A stretch of DNA of 14,988 nucleotides from JBPYFK01 sp051984675 (GTDB taxonomy: Bacteria > Actinomycetota > Actinomycetes > Mycobacteriales > Pseudonocardiaceae). The stretch spans positions 1 through 14,988 of the forward strand of contig JBPYFK010000177.1 in NCBI GenBank assembly GCA_051984675.1, given 5' to 3'. The position numbers were made by a program, and so were the translations under genes. Positions 1-6,552 of this stretch are shown one piece after another. The notes beneath the pieces are model-generated. The model made no database searches and had not been told where the DNA came from. It saw only the letters and a program-made list of their open reading frames with translations. Numbering within the stretch: position 1 is the first letter of the stretch; the number at the start of each line of letters is the position of its first letter.

Positions 1-284
1 TCCTGGCCTTCGCCGGAGCCGTGGCGATCATCGTGGTGGTCTTCGCCGTGATGCAGGTACGCCGTACGCCCGGGCGCATCCACGCAGGCGTGGTCCCCGG
101 CGCGGTGCTGTTCGGCACCGGCTGGGCTCTCTCGGGCGGTTGCCCGGCGATCCCGATCATCCAGGTCGCCAGCGGCTACCTTCCCGCCCTCGCCACGATC
201 GGCGGTGTCGTCGTCGGGATCTGGCTCTGCCGCTGGGCCAACGCCAGGTTCTTCCACCTTGATCGTGGCTCCTGCGGGCTGTAG
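1..284 (+). CDS. YeeE/YedE (DUF6691-like) membrane transporter, C-terminal fragment
   Basis: The frame is open from the left edge (first complete codon at base 3) and stops with TAG at 282-284, so only about the last 93 residues are seen and the start lies outside the window. The fragment has a hydrophobic segment at its left end (AIIVVVFAVM), then a segment containing LFGTGWALSGGCPAIPI and a last membrane segment (IGGVVVGIWLC) before a short polar tail. The GxGWxLxGxCP signature with its cysteine is characteristic of YeeE/YedE proteins, which carry sulfur compounds such as thiosulfate in the best-studied members. The true substrate cannot be told from this end. YeeE-type genes often come as two half-size adjacent genes; the partner would be upstream of the window. 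The family call is good, the substrate is inference. Confidence 0.75.
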   Translation, partial: LAFAGAVAIIVVVFAVMQVRRTPGRIHAGVVPGAVLFGTGWALSGGCPAIPIIQVASGYLPALATIGGVVVGIWLCRWANARFFHLDRGSCGL

Positions 285-313
285 AGAGCCGCGGCAAGAC
301 CCGTTCGAACAGA

Positions 314-1024
314 TCACCCAGCCGAGTGGGACAACATCGGATAGCTGAGTGTCGGGTACCAGTCGTCCGGGCGACCCTGCCGGGTCAGGTCGAGGATGTG
401 CCAGACCGGGCTGAGCAGGTCGATGCCACGCTCGCGGATGTCTTCGGCCAACCACGGATGCCCCGAGTAGAAGTGGTGCACCCCGCCGCTGGCGTCGCGG
501 GTGAACACGGACACCGTCGAGTCCTGGTTTCCCTCGACGTCCTCGCTGCCGAGGTCGTACTTGAAGGTGCTGGTCCCGGCACTGAGCAGCCGCAGGTTCG
601 TCCACTGCCGATCGCGCGCGTGCGCTCGCAGGGCGGGGAGATCGGCCGCGGCGACGATCACGAAGTCGACGTTTCGCGCGAGGTGGTGGGCGATTCCGTT
701 GTACCCGTCGATCCACATCGTGCACATCGGACACGGTTCCGTCTGCCGCTTGCCGTACATGAGGTGATACACGACGAGCTCGCGCGCGGGACCGGTGAAC
801 AGTTCACTCAGCCGCACCTTCGACACGGGCTCGTCACCGGCTCGCAGGTCGGCCGGGCCTTCCTCGAACACGTAGTCGTCCACGGCGGGTCCGGGTGGGA
901 GGTGGCGGCGCAGGTTCGCGACTCGTTCGCGCTGGCGCATCAGGTCGATTTCGGCCTGACGCAACCGTTCGCGAGCGCCGAGGTACTCCTCCGACTCGGT
1001 GGTGAGGTTGGTTTGGCGCATCAT
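314..1024 (-). CDS. DUF899 family thioredoxin-like protein
   Basis: This 235-236 residue protein matches the DUF899 family in layout. A charged N-terminal helix (about residues 15-42) leads into VDDYVFEEGP, then a thioredoxin-fold core with LSELFTGPARELVVYHLM, and a CxxC in EPCPMCTMW (Cys98 and Cys101). A C-terminal part follows with NYDF-like (KYDLGSED) and HFYSGHP stretches. The CPMC pair sits where thioredoxins keep their redox cysteines, so a disulfide or peroxide-related role is plausible, but no function is established for the family. Two ATG codons are adjacent. GGAGG at 1027-1031 is only 2 nt from the first (1024) and 5 nt from the second (1021), so translation more likely begins at 1021. 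The secreted-peptide gene ends 31 nt upstream on the same strand, so the two may be co-transcribed. Confidence 0.85.
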   Translation of the reverse strand: MMRQTNLTTESEEYLGARERLRQAEIDLMRQRERVANLRRHLPPGPAVDDYVFEEGPADLRAGDEPVSKVRLSELFTGPARELVVYHLMYGKRQTEPCPMCTMWIDGYNGIAHHLARNVDFVIVAAADLPALRAHARDRQWTNLRLLSAGTSTFKYDLGSEDVEGNQDSTVSVFTRDASGGVHHFYSGHPWLAEDIRERGIDLLSPVWHILDLTRQGRPDDWYPTLSYPMLSHSAG

Positions 1025-1055
1025 GGCCTCCGAATGCGGTGGTTACCAGCAGGAA

Positions 1056-1247
1056 TCACCAACAGGCAACGGACACCAGTCCGTACCGGATGCAGGTGTC
1101 CTCGGAATGAAAGCTGGATGCCGCCGCCCGCACTCCGCCCGGGCTCGTCGACGGCTGGGCGAGCGCTGGCGCCACGCCGCTGAGCAACAGGCTGGTGCTC
1201 AGCGCCAGGGCGGCAACAACGCGGGGCAGTGACATCGGTTCAGCCAT
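1056..1247 (-). CDS. Small secreted peptide with two cysteines
   Basis: This is a 63-residue product with a clear Sec-type signal peptide. The N-terminus is MAEPMSLPR, followed by a hydrophobic core VVAALALSTSLLLSG and an A-P-A-L-A cleavage site near residue 30. The predicted mature peptide is about 33 residues and carries two cysteines, in DTCIRYG and at the end in VACW. The reading frame stays open further upstream, but the added residues are not signal-like and no ribosome site precedes them. ATG at 1247 has AGGGA about 6 nt upstream; ATG at 1235 (MSLPR) is an alternative start. The two cysteines could form one disulfide outside the cell. No family is recognised and the function is unknown. 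It precedes the DUF899 gene and diverges from the DUF4331 gene. Confidence 0.55.
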   Translation of the reverse strand: MAEPMSLPRVVAALALSTSLLLSGVAPALAQPSTSPGGVRAAASSFHSEDTCIRYGLVSVACW

Positions 1248-1375
1248 AACGGTCCCTGGCCGGCAGGGACAGGGGCGAAGGTCCCTGCCTTGCTCGTCGA
1301 CACGCGCGCACGTTTGCGTGTGCGAGAGGCGAGCGGGCGTCGCGTGCGATGCTCGCTTCCCACCGGGGGGAAGAC
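1248..1375. promoter_or_regulatory. Divergent intergenic region with repeated CAGGGAC/GTCCCTG boxes and a hairpin
   Basis: This 128-bp region separates the secreted-peptide gene (minus strand) from the DUF4331 gene (plus strand), so promoters for both should lie here, although no clear -35/-10 pair was found. It holds three copies of one 7-mer: GTCCCTG at 1252-1258, its complement CAGGGAC at 1264-1270, and GTCCCTG again at 1281-1287. Neighbouring copies can pair with each other. The copy at 1252-1258 read on the minus strand supplies the AGGGA that is the only ribosome-site candidate for the secreted peptide. A separate stem, CGCGCACG (1305-1312) with CGTGTGCG (1317-1324) around a TTTG loop, pairs fully when one G-U is allowed. 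Confidence 0.4.
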
Positions 1376-2353
1376 ATGTCACATCATCTGAGCGGACCCA
1401 ATCTCAAGCCACCCGCTGGTGACGCACGCCTGGACCTGACCGACGTGTTCGCGTTCCTGTCCCCGCAGAACAGCGACCGCACGGTACTGATCATGGATGT
1501 CAACCCGTTCGCCCCCACGATGGGAACGGAGTTTCATCCCGGCGCCGTGTACCGCATCAACGTCGACAATGACGGCGACAACCGGGCCGATGTCGCGTTC
1601 AGCCTGCTGTTTTCCACACCACGCCGTGGTGCGCAGACGGCGACTGTCTACCTCGCGACCGGCGATCAGGCACGCCAGCACGAAGCGTTCGGGGACATGA
1701 TCGTCACCGAAGCGCCGGTCAGCTTCGGCAGCGAGCCCAACATCATCAGGTCCGGCACCTACCTGTTCTCGGCCGGGCTCCGCAGCGAACCGTTCTTCGC
1801 CGACCTGGACGGCATCCTCGACAACTTCCAGTGGACCGGGGTCGACAGCATGGCCGACAAGAACGTTTTCGGCATCGTGCTGGAAATGCCCAATGACGTG
1901 CTGGGATCCGACCCAACCATCGGCGTGTGGTGCCGGGTGAGCCTGCACCGCGACGGCGAGCTGCTGTCGGTCGATCGCGGCGCGCACCCGTCGCTGACCG
2001 CCTACTTCAACAAGGAAGAGGTCAAAGACCAGTACAACCGGGGAGAACCGGAGAACGACCGGGCGACTTACCTTTCCTCGTGGACCGAGGTCCTGCGGCA
2101 CACCGGTGGTTACAGCGCGGAAGAGGCGCGCAGAACGCTGGAGACGGTGCTGCCGGACATCCTGCGCTTCGATCGCTCCCAGCAGGCCGCCTATCCCAAC
2201 GGGCGGAAGCTCGTGGACGACGTCACCAACGCGCGCCTGGCGATGATCAGCAACGGCCAGATCCAGGAGGCCATCGCCCCGCACACGGACTACCTCAGCG
2301 AGTTCCCGTACCTCGGAACTCCCCACGCGGTGACCGTCCCAGCCGGCACGTGA
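1376..2353 (+). CDS. DUF4331 family protein
   Basis: This 325-residue protein has the DUF4331 hallmarks. The N-terminus is MSHHLSGPNLK, followed by ARLDLTDVFAF and VLIMDVNPFAP, then FHPGAVYRINVDNDGDNRADV, a pattern with acidic, possibly calcium-binding character. A later block reads MADKNVFGIVLEMPNDVLG, then IGVWCRVSL and FNKEEVKDQYNRGEPENDR. The family is widespread in bacteria and its function is not established. No signal peptide or membrane segment is visible. The reading frame extends 27 nt upstream to 1349, but ATG at 1376 fits both the family N-terminus (MSHH) and a purine-rich GGGGGGAAG ribosome site about 5 nt upstream. The S9 peptidase gene follows on the same strand after 62 nt and may be co-transcribed or have its own promoter. 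Confidence 0.85.
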   Translation: MSHHLSGPNLKPPAGDARLDLTDVFAFLSPQNSDRTVLIMDVNPFAPTMGTEFHPGAVYRINVDNDGDNRADVAFSLLFSTPRRGAQTATVYLATGDQARQHEAFGDMIVTEAPVSFGSEPNIIRSGTYLFSAGLRSEPFFADLDGILDNFQWTGVDSMADKNVFGIVLEMPNDVLGSDPTIGVWCRVSLHRDGELLSVDRGAHPSLTAYFNKEEVKDQYNRGEPENDRATYLSSWTEVLRHTGGYSAEEARRTLETVLPDILRFDRSQQAAYPNGRKLVDDVTNARLAMISNGQIQEAIAPHTDYLSEFPYLGTPHAVTVPAGT

Positions 2354-2378
2354 GCGGTTCCGGCGGGTTCCGGCCCAC

Positions 2379-2409
2379 TGGACCGGCGAGCGGGTCGATC
2401 AGGCATATT
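2379..2409 (+). promoter_or_regulatory. Candidate promoter for a leaderless S9 peptidase transcript
   Basis: TGGACC (2379-2384) resembles a -35 box and CATATT (2404-2409) a -10 box, separated by 19 nt. The start codon GTG at 2416 is 7 nt after the -10 box, the normal distance to a transcription start, and no ribosome binding site precedes it. A leaderless mRNA would explain both facts. The -35 match and the spacing are imperfect. Confidence 0.3.
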
Positions 2410-2415
2410 GGGCTG

Positions 2416-4260
2416 GTGACCACCTATCCCAGCGCGCAGGTCCCGGAGCAGCTGTTCGACGACTCGGAGACGGAGGCACGCTGGCGCGCCCGCTTCAGCT
2501 CCCCCCGCGTCTCTCTCCCCGACTGGGCGCGGGATGCGCCACAGCGCAACCTGTACGTGTCCAACTCCAGCGGCACCTGGGAGCTGTACGCGTGGGATCG
2601 CTCCAGCGGCACACACCACCAGGTGACCGACCGCCCGAACGGCACGTTCCACGGCACGCTGTCCGCCGACGGCGAGCAGATCTGGTGGTTCAACGACACC
2701 GACGGCGACGAGTTCGGCACGTGGGTGGTCGAGCCGTTCGGCGGCCGGGACGGTGAGCCGGCCCTCGGGCTGCCCGCTACCCACGCCGGCTACCCGGCCG
2801 GTCTGGAGCTCGGTTCGCGGGTGATCGGGCTGGGCATGTCCACCGACGACGGTGTGACCGTCTGGGTGGCTCGGGACGGCGGCCCGGCGGAGATCGTCTA
2901 CCAGCACGAGCAGGACGGCGGGCTGGCCACGCTGTCCCGCGACGAGCACCTGCTGGTGATCTCGCACTCCGAGCACGGCGACTCCCGGCACCCCGCGCTG
3001 CGTGTGCTCCGCGTGCAGGACGGCACGAAGGTCGCTGAAAAGTGGGACGGTCCCGGCAAGGGGCTGGACGCGCTGGACTTCGCCCCGGTGGCCGGCGATC
3101 CCCGGCTTCTGGTCCTGCACGAGCGGCGTGGCCGCGAGGAGCTGCTGGTCTGGGACGTCGTCGCCGACCGGGAGACGGAGATCAACCTGGACCTGCCGGG
3201 CGAGGTGACCGCCGAGTGGTACCCGGACGGGCGAGCGCTGCTGGTCGCGCACACCCACCAGGCGCGGACCACGATGCACCGCTACGACCTCGACACCGGC
3301 GAGCTCACGGATCTTCCGACCCCGCGGGGCACGGTCGGCAACATCACCGTCCGCCCCGATCACTCGGTCGAGTACTCCTGGTCGTCGGCGGCCACGCCGT
3401 CGCTGGTCCGCGTGCTGTCCGCCGAAGGGCAGGACGGCGTCCTGCTCACTCCGCCAGGTGATCGCGCACCCGGGTCGGTCCCGGTGACGGACGCGTTCGT
3501 CGAGATCCCGTACGGCCCGAACGACACCGTGCACGCACTGGTCGCCAAGCCGGAACGGGCTGGCGACGGTCCGATGCCGGCGGTGTTCAGCCTGCACGGC
3601 GGACCGCACGCGGCCGACGAGGACCGCTTCTCGGCCTACCGGGCCGCCTGGCTGGACGCCGGTTTCGCGGTGATCGAGGTGAACTACCGCGGTTCCACCG
3701 GGTACGGCTCACCCTGGCGGGACGCCATCGAAGGCCGCCCGGGGCTGACCGAACTCGAGGACGTCGCACACGTGCAGGACTGGGCCATCGCCCAGGGGCT
3801 GACGACGCCCACGCTCAGCGTCGTGGCGGGTGCGTCCTGGGGCGGATACCTGACGCTGCTGGCCCTGGGCACCCAGCCGGAACGCTGGGCGGGAGGCGTC
3901 GCCGGCGTCCCGGTAGCGGACTACGTGTCGGCCTACGCCGACGAGATGGAGCCGCTTCGGGCCTACGACCGCGCGCTGTTCGGTGGATCACCGGAGGAGC
4001 TGGACGAGGTGTACCGCAAGTGCTCCCCGATCACGTACGTGGATCAGGTGCGCGCGCCGGTGCTGGTCCTCGCCGGGGACAACGACCCCCGCTGCCCGAT
4101 CCAGCAGATCCTCAACTACCTGGACCGGTTGGCGCAGCGGGACGTCCCGTTCGAGTTCTACCGGTACGACGCCGGCCACGGTTCGCTGGTGATCAAGGAG
4201 ACGTTGCGCCAGGTCGCGGCGGAGATCCACTTCGCTCGCCGCGCCGTCGGGATGCGCTGA
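2416..4260 (+). CDS. S9 family peptidase (prolyl oligopeptidase type)
   Basis: This 614-residue serine peptidase has two domains. Residues about 45-340 contain repeated beta-propeller-like blades (for example LYVSNSSGTWELYAWDR and VTAEWYPDGRALLVAHT). Residues about 360-614 form the alpha/beta-hydrolase domain. Visible active-site motifs are HGGP (394-397), YRGSTGYG (424-431), nucleophile Ser474 in GASWGG, Asp557 in GDNDPRCP and His588 in DAGHGS, so the triad is complete. Family members cleave short peptides, or remove acylated or proline-linked residues; the exact specificity cannot be read. No signal peptide is seen, so it is probably cytoplasmic. GTG at 2416 was chosen because an upstream extension would overlap the DUF4331 gene out of frame by hundreds of bases. 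The gene converges on the small ABM-like gene with a gap of 25 nt. Confidence 0.88.
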   Translation: MTTYPSAQVPEQLFDDSETEARWRARFSSPRVSLPDWARDAPQRNLYVSNSSGTWELYAWDRSSGTHHQVTDRPNGTFHGTLSADGEQIWWFNDTDGDEFGTWVVEPFGGRDGEPALGLPATHAGYPAGLELGSRVIGLGMSTDDGVTVWVARDGGPAEIVYQHEQDGGLATLSRDEHLLVISHSEHGDSRHPALRVLRVQDGTKVAEKWDGPGKGLDALDFAPVAGDPRLLVLHERRGREELLVWDVVADRETEINLDLPGEVTAEWYPDGRALLVAHTHQARTTMHRYDLDTGELTDLPTPRGTVGNITVRPDHSVEYSWSSAATPSLVRVLSAEGQDGVLLTPPGDRAPGSVPVTDAFVEIPYGPNDTVHALVAKPERAGDGPMPAVFSLHGGPHAADEDRFSAYRAAWLDAGFAVIEVNYRGSTGYGSPWRDAIEGRPGLTELEDVAHVQDWAIAQGLTTPTLSVVAGASWGGYLTLLALGTQPERWAGGVAGVPVADYVSAYADEMEPLRAYDRALFGGSPEELDEVYRKCSPITYVDQVRAPVLVLAGDNDPRCPIQQILNYLDRLAQRDVPFEFYRYDAGHGSLVIKETLRQVAAEIHFARRAVGMR

Positions 4261-4285
4261 GCGCCCACCTGACGGCGTCCGGTGC

Positions 4286-4579
4286 TCACAGGACCTGGCG
4301 CCGTACATCCAGGTTGTGGAACTTGGGTTCCTCCTCGCAGAGTGCCCGCATCCGTTGCGCGAACTGGTCGGTCTCGGGCAGCTTCGAGTTGCGCATCGCT
4401 TCCTCGTAGGAAGGGAACTCCACGAACTCGAAGTAGGTCCCGGGGTGGTCGTGGTCGGCAGTGACGACAGCACGGGTGACCGTGCGCCGCCCGCTGGTCG
4501 ACTCCAACCATTCGTCCATCAACCGCTCGACCTCGTCCTCTCGCGAGGTCTTGTACTCGATGAGTTGAGCGAAGCGCAT
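4286..4579 (-). CDS. Small conserved protein, possible ABM-like ferredoxin fold
   Basis: This 97-residue protein belongs to a conserved actinobacterial group as I remember it. The strand-helix pattern fits a dimeric alpha/beta-barrel (antibiotic-biosynthesis-monooxygenase-like) fold: MRFAQLIEYKTS as the first strand, EDEVERLMDEWLEST as a helix, TVTRAVVTADHDHPGTYFEF as a hairpin, then EEAMRNSKLPETDQFAQRM as a helix and a final FHNLDV strand. No catalytic residues can be assigned; such folds serve as monooxygenases, isomerases or ligand-binding dimers. GGAGG lies 4 nt before the ATG. It is the last gene of a three-gene minus-strand operon, starting 15 nt after the DUF1059 gene stops. The fold is inference and the function is unknown. 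Confidence 0.7.
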   Translation of the reverse strand: MRFAQLIEYKTSREDEVERLMDEWLESTSGRRTVTRAVVTADHDHPGTYFEFVEFPSYEEAMRNSKLPETDQFAQRMRALCEEEPKFHNLDVRRQVL

Positions 4580-4594
4580 CGTTCCTCCCCCGCG

Positions 4595-4795
4595 TCAGCT
4601 CGCGCCGGTCGGGACTACCTCGTCTTCGAGCAGTTCACGAATCTGTTCGCGCAGCTCGGGAGTGTCGACGTGACCGTGCACCGATACCGCGTGCTGCACC
4701 GCGGCCCGCACGACCTCGTCCTCCTCGCCGGTGAGGGTGAGCGTGCAGTTCACCTCGCTCGGGTACTTCCGGCAGTCCGCTACCTTCCTGGACAT
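4595..4795 (-). CDS. DUF1059 domain protein
   Basis: This 66-residue protein covers one DUF1059 domain. It has the family's start (MSRKVADCRKYPSE), a second cysteine in VNCTLTLTGEEDEVV, then AVQHAVSVHGHVDTPELREQI. DUF1059 proteins are small and uncharacterised; the conserved Cys8, Cys17 and histidines make metal binding conceivable but unproven. The ribosome site AGGAG (4801-4805) overlaps the TGA stop of the methyltransferase gene upstream and sits 5 nt before the ATG, so translation of the two genes is probably coupled. The ABM-like gene follows 15 nt downstream. Confidence 0.85.
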   Translation of the reverse strand: MSRKVADCRKYPSEVNCTLTLTGEEDEVVRAAVQHAVSVHGHVDTPELREQIRELLEDEVVPTGAS

Positions 4796-4804
4796 CTGAA
4801 CTCC

Positions 4805-5350
4805 TCACTCGTGGACCGGTTGGCCGGTGAACGCCGTACCGCCAGTCAGCCAATGCAGTTCGCGCTCGTACTGGACCGCCGGGTGCACCGCGACTCCGCG
4901 CACAAGCAGCCCGGGCGGGCTCGCACTCAGAGCGACCCAGCGCACGGCCAACCCGGCAAGCGCCAGCGAGGCCATTGGGCCGGGGACCAGGTCCGGGCTC
5001 TCTCGCTCCAGGAACACCAGGTGGCCGGTAGGCCGCAGCACTCGCGCGACCTCGTCCGCACGGCATTCCCCCGAAGACTGCGCGAAAGTGCACACGACGA
5101 CGTCAAACGCGCCGGTGGGAAACGGCAAACGACCACCCGGCGCCTGAGCCGTCTCGACCGCTGGCACGCTGCGGGCGAGAACTCCCTGCCGTCGCAGGAG
5201 ATTCTCCGCGGGGCTGCCGACCAGGGCAAGGTAGGAGACGTGTCGGTAACGGCCGCCGGGAACGGAGAAGTCGCCCACTTCCAGCACCCGGCCGGACGCG
5301 CTACGCACGGCGTACCGCGAATGCTGTCGCCGCGGCGTGAGAGAACTCAC
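4805..5350 (-). CDS. Class I SAM-dependent methyltransferase-like protein with degenerate motif I
   Basis: This 181-residue protein has the layout of a small class I methyltransferase. The first strand is RVLEVGDFSVPGGRY, the second-strand acidic region is replaced by YLALVGSPAENLLRR, then come LPFPTGAFDVVVCTFAQSS (motif IV/V) and EVARVLRPTGHLVFLER (motif VI), with a C-terminal region to the end. In a normal enzyme the first loop reads GxGxG and binds the methionine part of SAM; here GDFSVPGG replaces it, and the acidic residue that grips the ribose is not obvious. It may bind SAM poorly or not at all. GTG at 5350 is the only reasonable start, with just a weak GGCAG upstream. It leads the operon with the DUF1059 and ABM-like genes and diverges from the OYE gene. 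Confidence 0.7.
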   Translation of the reverse strand: MSSLTPRRQHSRYAVRSASGRVLEVGDFSVPGGRYRHVSYLALVGSPAENLLRRQGVLARSVPAVETAQAPGGRLPFPTGAFDVVVCTFAQSSGECRADEVARVLRPTGHLVFLERESPDLVPGPMASLALAGLAVRWVALSASPPGLLVRGVAVHPAVQYERELHWLTGGTAFTGQPVHE

Positions 5351-5392
5351 CTGCCGAGCATGTGCCCGCGCGTGAGCCGTAGCACAGCGTCT

Positions 5393-5443
5393 TTGGTCCC
5401 GGAATGTGAGCCTTTCGGGACCGTGTTGGTCCCGATGTGAGCC
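5393..5443. promoter_or_regulatory. Three-half-site operator candidate at the OYE start
   Basis: The region between the methyltransferase and OYE genes holds GGTCCCG at 5395-5401, its complement CGGGACC at 5416-5422, and GGTCCCG at 5428-5434. The last two form a perfect 8-bp palindrome, TCGGGACC and GGTCCCGA with a 5-nt gap, that ends one base before the GTG start. The outer copies belong to a longer direct repeat, TTGGTCCCGGAATGTGAGCC (5393-5412) and TTGGTCCCGATGTGAGCC (5426-5443). This looks like a repressor site for the OYE gene, or an mRNA hairpin at its start. Confidence 0.5.
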
Positions 5444-6504
5444 GACTCTTCGAACCGATCAAGCTTCGCGATCTCACCGTCCGCAACCGTGCCTGGGTGT
5501 CCCCGATGTGCCAGTACTCGGCCGAAGACGGGGTGCCCGGCGACTGGCACCTGGTACACCTAGGCCAGTTCGCCGTCGGGGGTGCCGGTCTCGTCCTGAC
5601 CGAGGCCACCGCCGTCACGCCCGAAGGCCGGATCAGCCCGTCCGACACCGGGCTGTGGAACGACGAGCAGGCCGCGGCCTGGCGCCGGATCAACGACTTC
5701 CTCCACGCGCAGGGCGCGGCCACCGGCATCCAGCTCGCGCACGCCGGGCGCAAGGCGTCGGCGCTGCCGCCGTGGGCCGGTCAAGGCGCCGTTTCGCCTG
5801 AGCAGGGTGGTTGGCAGCCGGTCGCCCCGACCGCTGAGCGCTTCGCGAACCTGGCCGAACCGAGCGCGCTCACCGAAGCCGAGATCGCCAAGCTGCCCGA
5901 GCGGTTCGCGGCGGCGGCCCAGCGGTCCGAATCCGCCGGGTTCGACGTTGTCGAGTTGCACTTCGCCCACGGCTACCTGGCGCACCAGTTCTACTCGCCG
6001 CTGGTCAACGACCGTCAAGACCACTACGGCGGAAGCTTCGACAACCGGGTACGGCTGCTGCTGGAGATCACCGAAGCGGTTCGAGCGGTGTGGCCGCGGG
6101 ATCGGCCGCTGTTGGCCCGTCTCTCCGCCACCGACTGGGTGGACGGCGGATGGACCGGGGACGACTCGGTGCGGCTGGCACGGTTGCTGGCCGACCGGGG
6201 CGTGGACCTCGTGGACGCCTCCACCGGAGGCGCCGTGCCGCACGCCGACATCCCGGTGAAGGCGGGCTACCAGGTGCCCTTCGCCCGGCGCATCCGCGCC
6301 GAGGCGGACGTGCCCACCGGGGCAGTCGGCCTGATCACCGCACCCGAGCAGGCGGAGGAGATCGTCGCGTCGGACTCCGCCGACGCCGTGCTGCTCGGCC
6401 GCGAGTTGCTCCGCAACCCGCACTGGCCGCTGCACGCGGCCGACCGCCTGCGCGCGGACAACCTGTGGCCGGACCAGTACGCCCGCGCACGCCAAGTGAG
6501 CTAA
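5437..6504 (+). CDS. NADH:flavin oxidoreductase, Old Yellow Enzyme family (YqjM-like)
   Basis: This 355-residue protein is an FMN-dependent ene-reductase that uses NAD(P)H to reduce C=C bonds next to electron-withdrawing groups, for example in quinones and enones. The fold runs from MSRLFEPIKLRDLTVRNR onward. Visible FMN- and substrate-site residues are CQYS (Cys25 and Tyr27, as in YqjM-class enzymes), HAGRKAS (102-108) with Gln99 before it, ELHFAHGYL (His175, His178 and proton donor Tyr180), YGGSFDNR (197-204) and a late LLGRELLRNP phosphate-binding segment. Length is normal for the thermophilic-like class. GTG at 5437 is the only start after an in-frame TGA at 5407, and no Shine-Dalgarno sequence precedes it. 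An inverted repeat ends right before it, suggesting control by an electrophile-sensing repressor. Confidence 0.95.
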   Translation: MSRLFEPIKLRDLTVRNRAWVSPMCQYSAEDGVPGDWHLVHLGQFAVGGAGLVLTEATAVTPEGRISPSDTGLWNDEQAAAWRRINDFLHAQGAATGIQLAHAGRKASALPPWAGQGAVSPEQGGWQPVAPTAERFANLAEPSALTEAEIAKLPERFAAAAQRSESAGFDVVELHFAHGYLAHQFYSPLVNDRQDHYGGSFDNRVRLLLEITEAVRAVWPRDRPLLARLSATDWVDGGWTGDDSVRLARLLADRGVDLVDASTGGAVPHADIPVKAGYQVPFARRIRAEADVPTGAVGLITAPEQAEEIVASDSADAVLLGRELLRNPHWPLHAADRLRADNLWPDQYARARQVS

Positions 6505-6509
6505 TACGA

Positions 6510-6542
6510 CAGGTGGCCCGGACCCCTCGGCCGGGCCACCTG
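6510..6542. terminator. Strong hairpin terminator between convergent OYE and dps genes
   Basis: CAGGTGGCCCGG (6510-6521) and CCGGGCCACCTG (6531-6542) form a perfect 12-bp stem with a 9-nt loop. It begins 5 nt after the OYE stop codon and ends 10 nt before the dps stop. There is no U-tract, as is common in actinobacteria. Being symmetric, it could end transcription from both sides. Confidence 0.8.
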
Positions 6543-6552
6543 CGCGCTGCTG

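Noticed and set aside
326..1183. Plus-strand open frame opposite the DUF899 gene
   Set aside because: No recognisable motif; the minus-strand product has the full DUF899 pattern and CxxC.
2356..2386. Doubled GGTTCCGGC and a CCGG-type stem after the DUF4331 gene
   Set aside because: The stem is short and imperfect and overlaps the candidate peptidase promoter. It is not convincing as a terminator.
1927..2415. A 163-codon N-terminal extension of the S9 peptidase frame
   Set aside because: It overlaps the well-supported DUF4331 gene in another frame, has Arg/Pro/Gly-rich shadow composition, and the peptidase family begins near 2416.
2290..3609. Long open frame on the minus strand opposite the S9 peptidase
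   Set aside because: Its composition (Val/Arg/Gln/His-rich with no motif) is that of a codon shadow of a GC-rich gene; the plus strand has a complete catalytic triad.
5347..5361. A four-codon upstream frame (ATG CTC GGC AGG TGA) whose stop overlaps the methyltransferase GTG
   Set aside because: It could be a coupling mini-frame, but it has no clear ribosome site of its own and such short frames arise by chance.
4316..5440. A 374-codon plus-strand open frame across the methyltransferase operon
   Set aside because: It lies antisense to three genes with family matches, good spacing and ribosome sites, and shows no domain.
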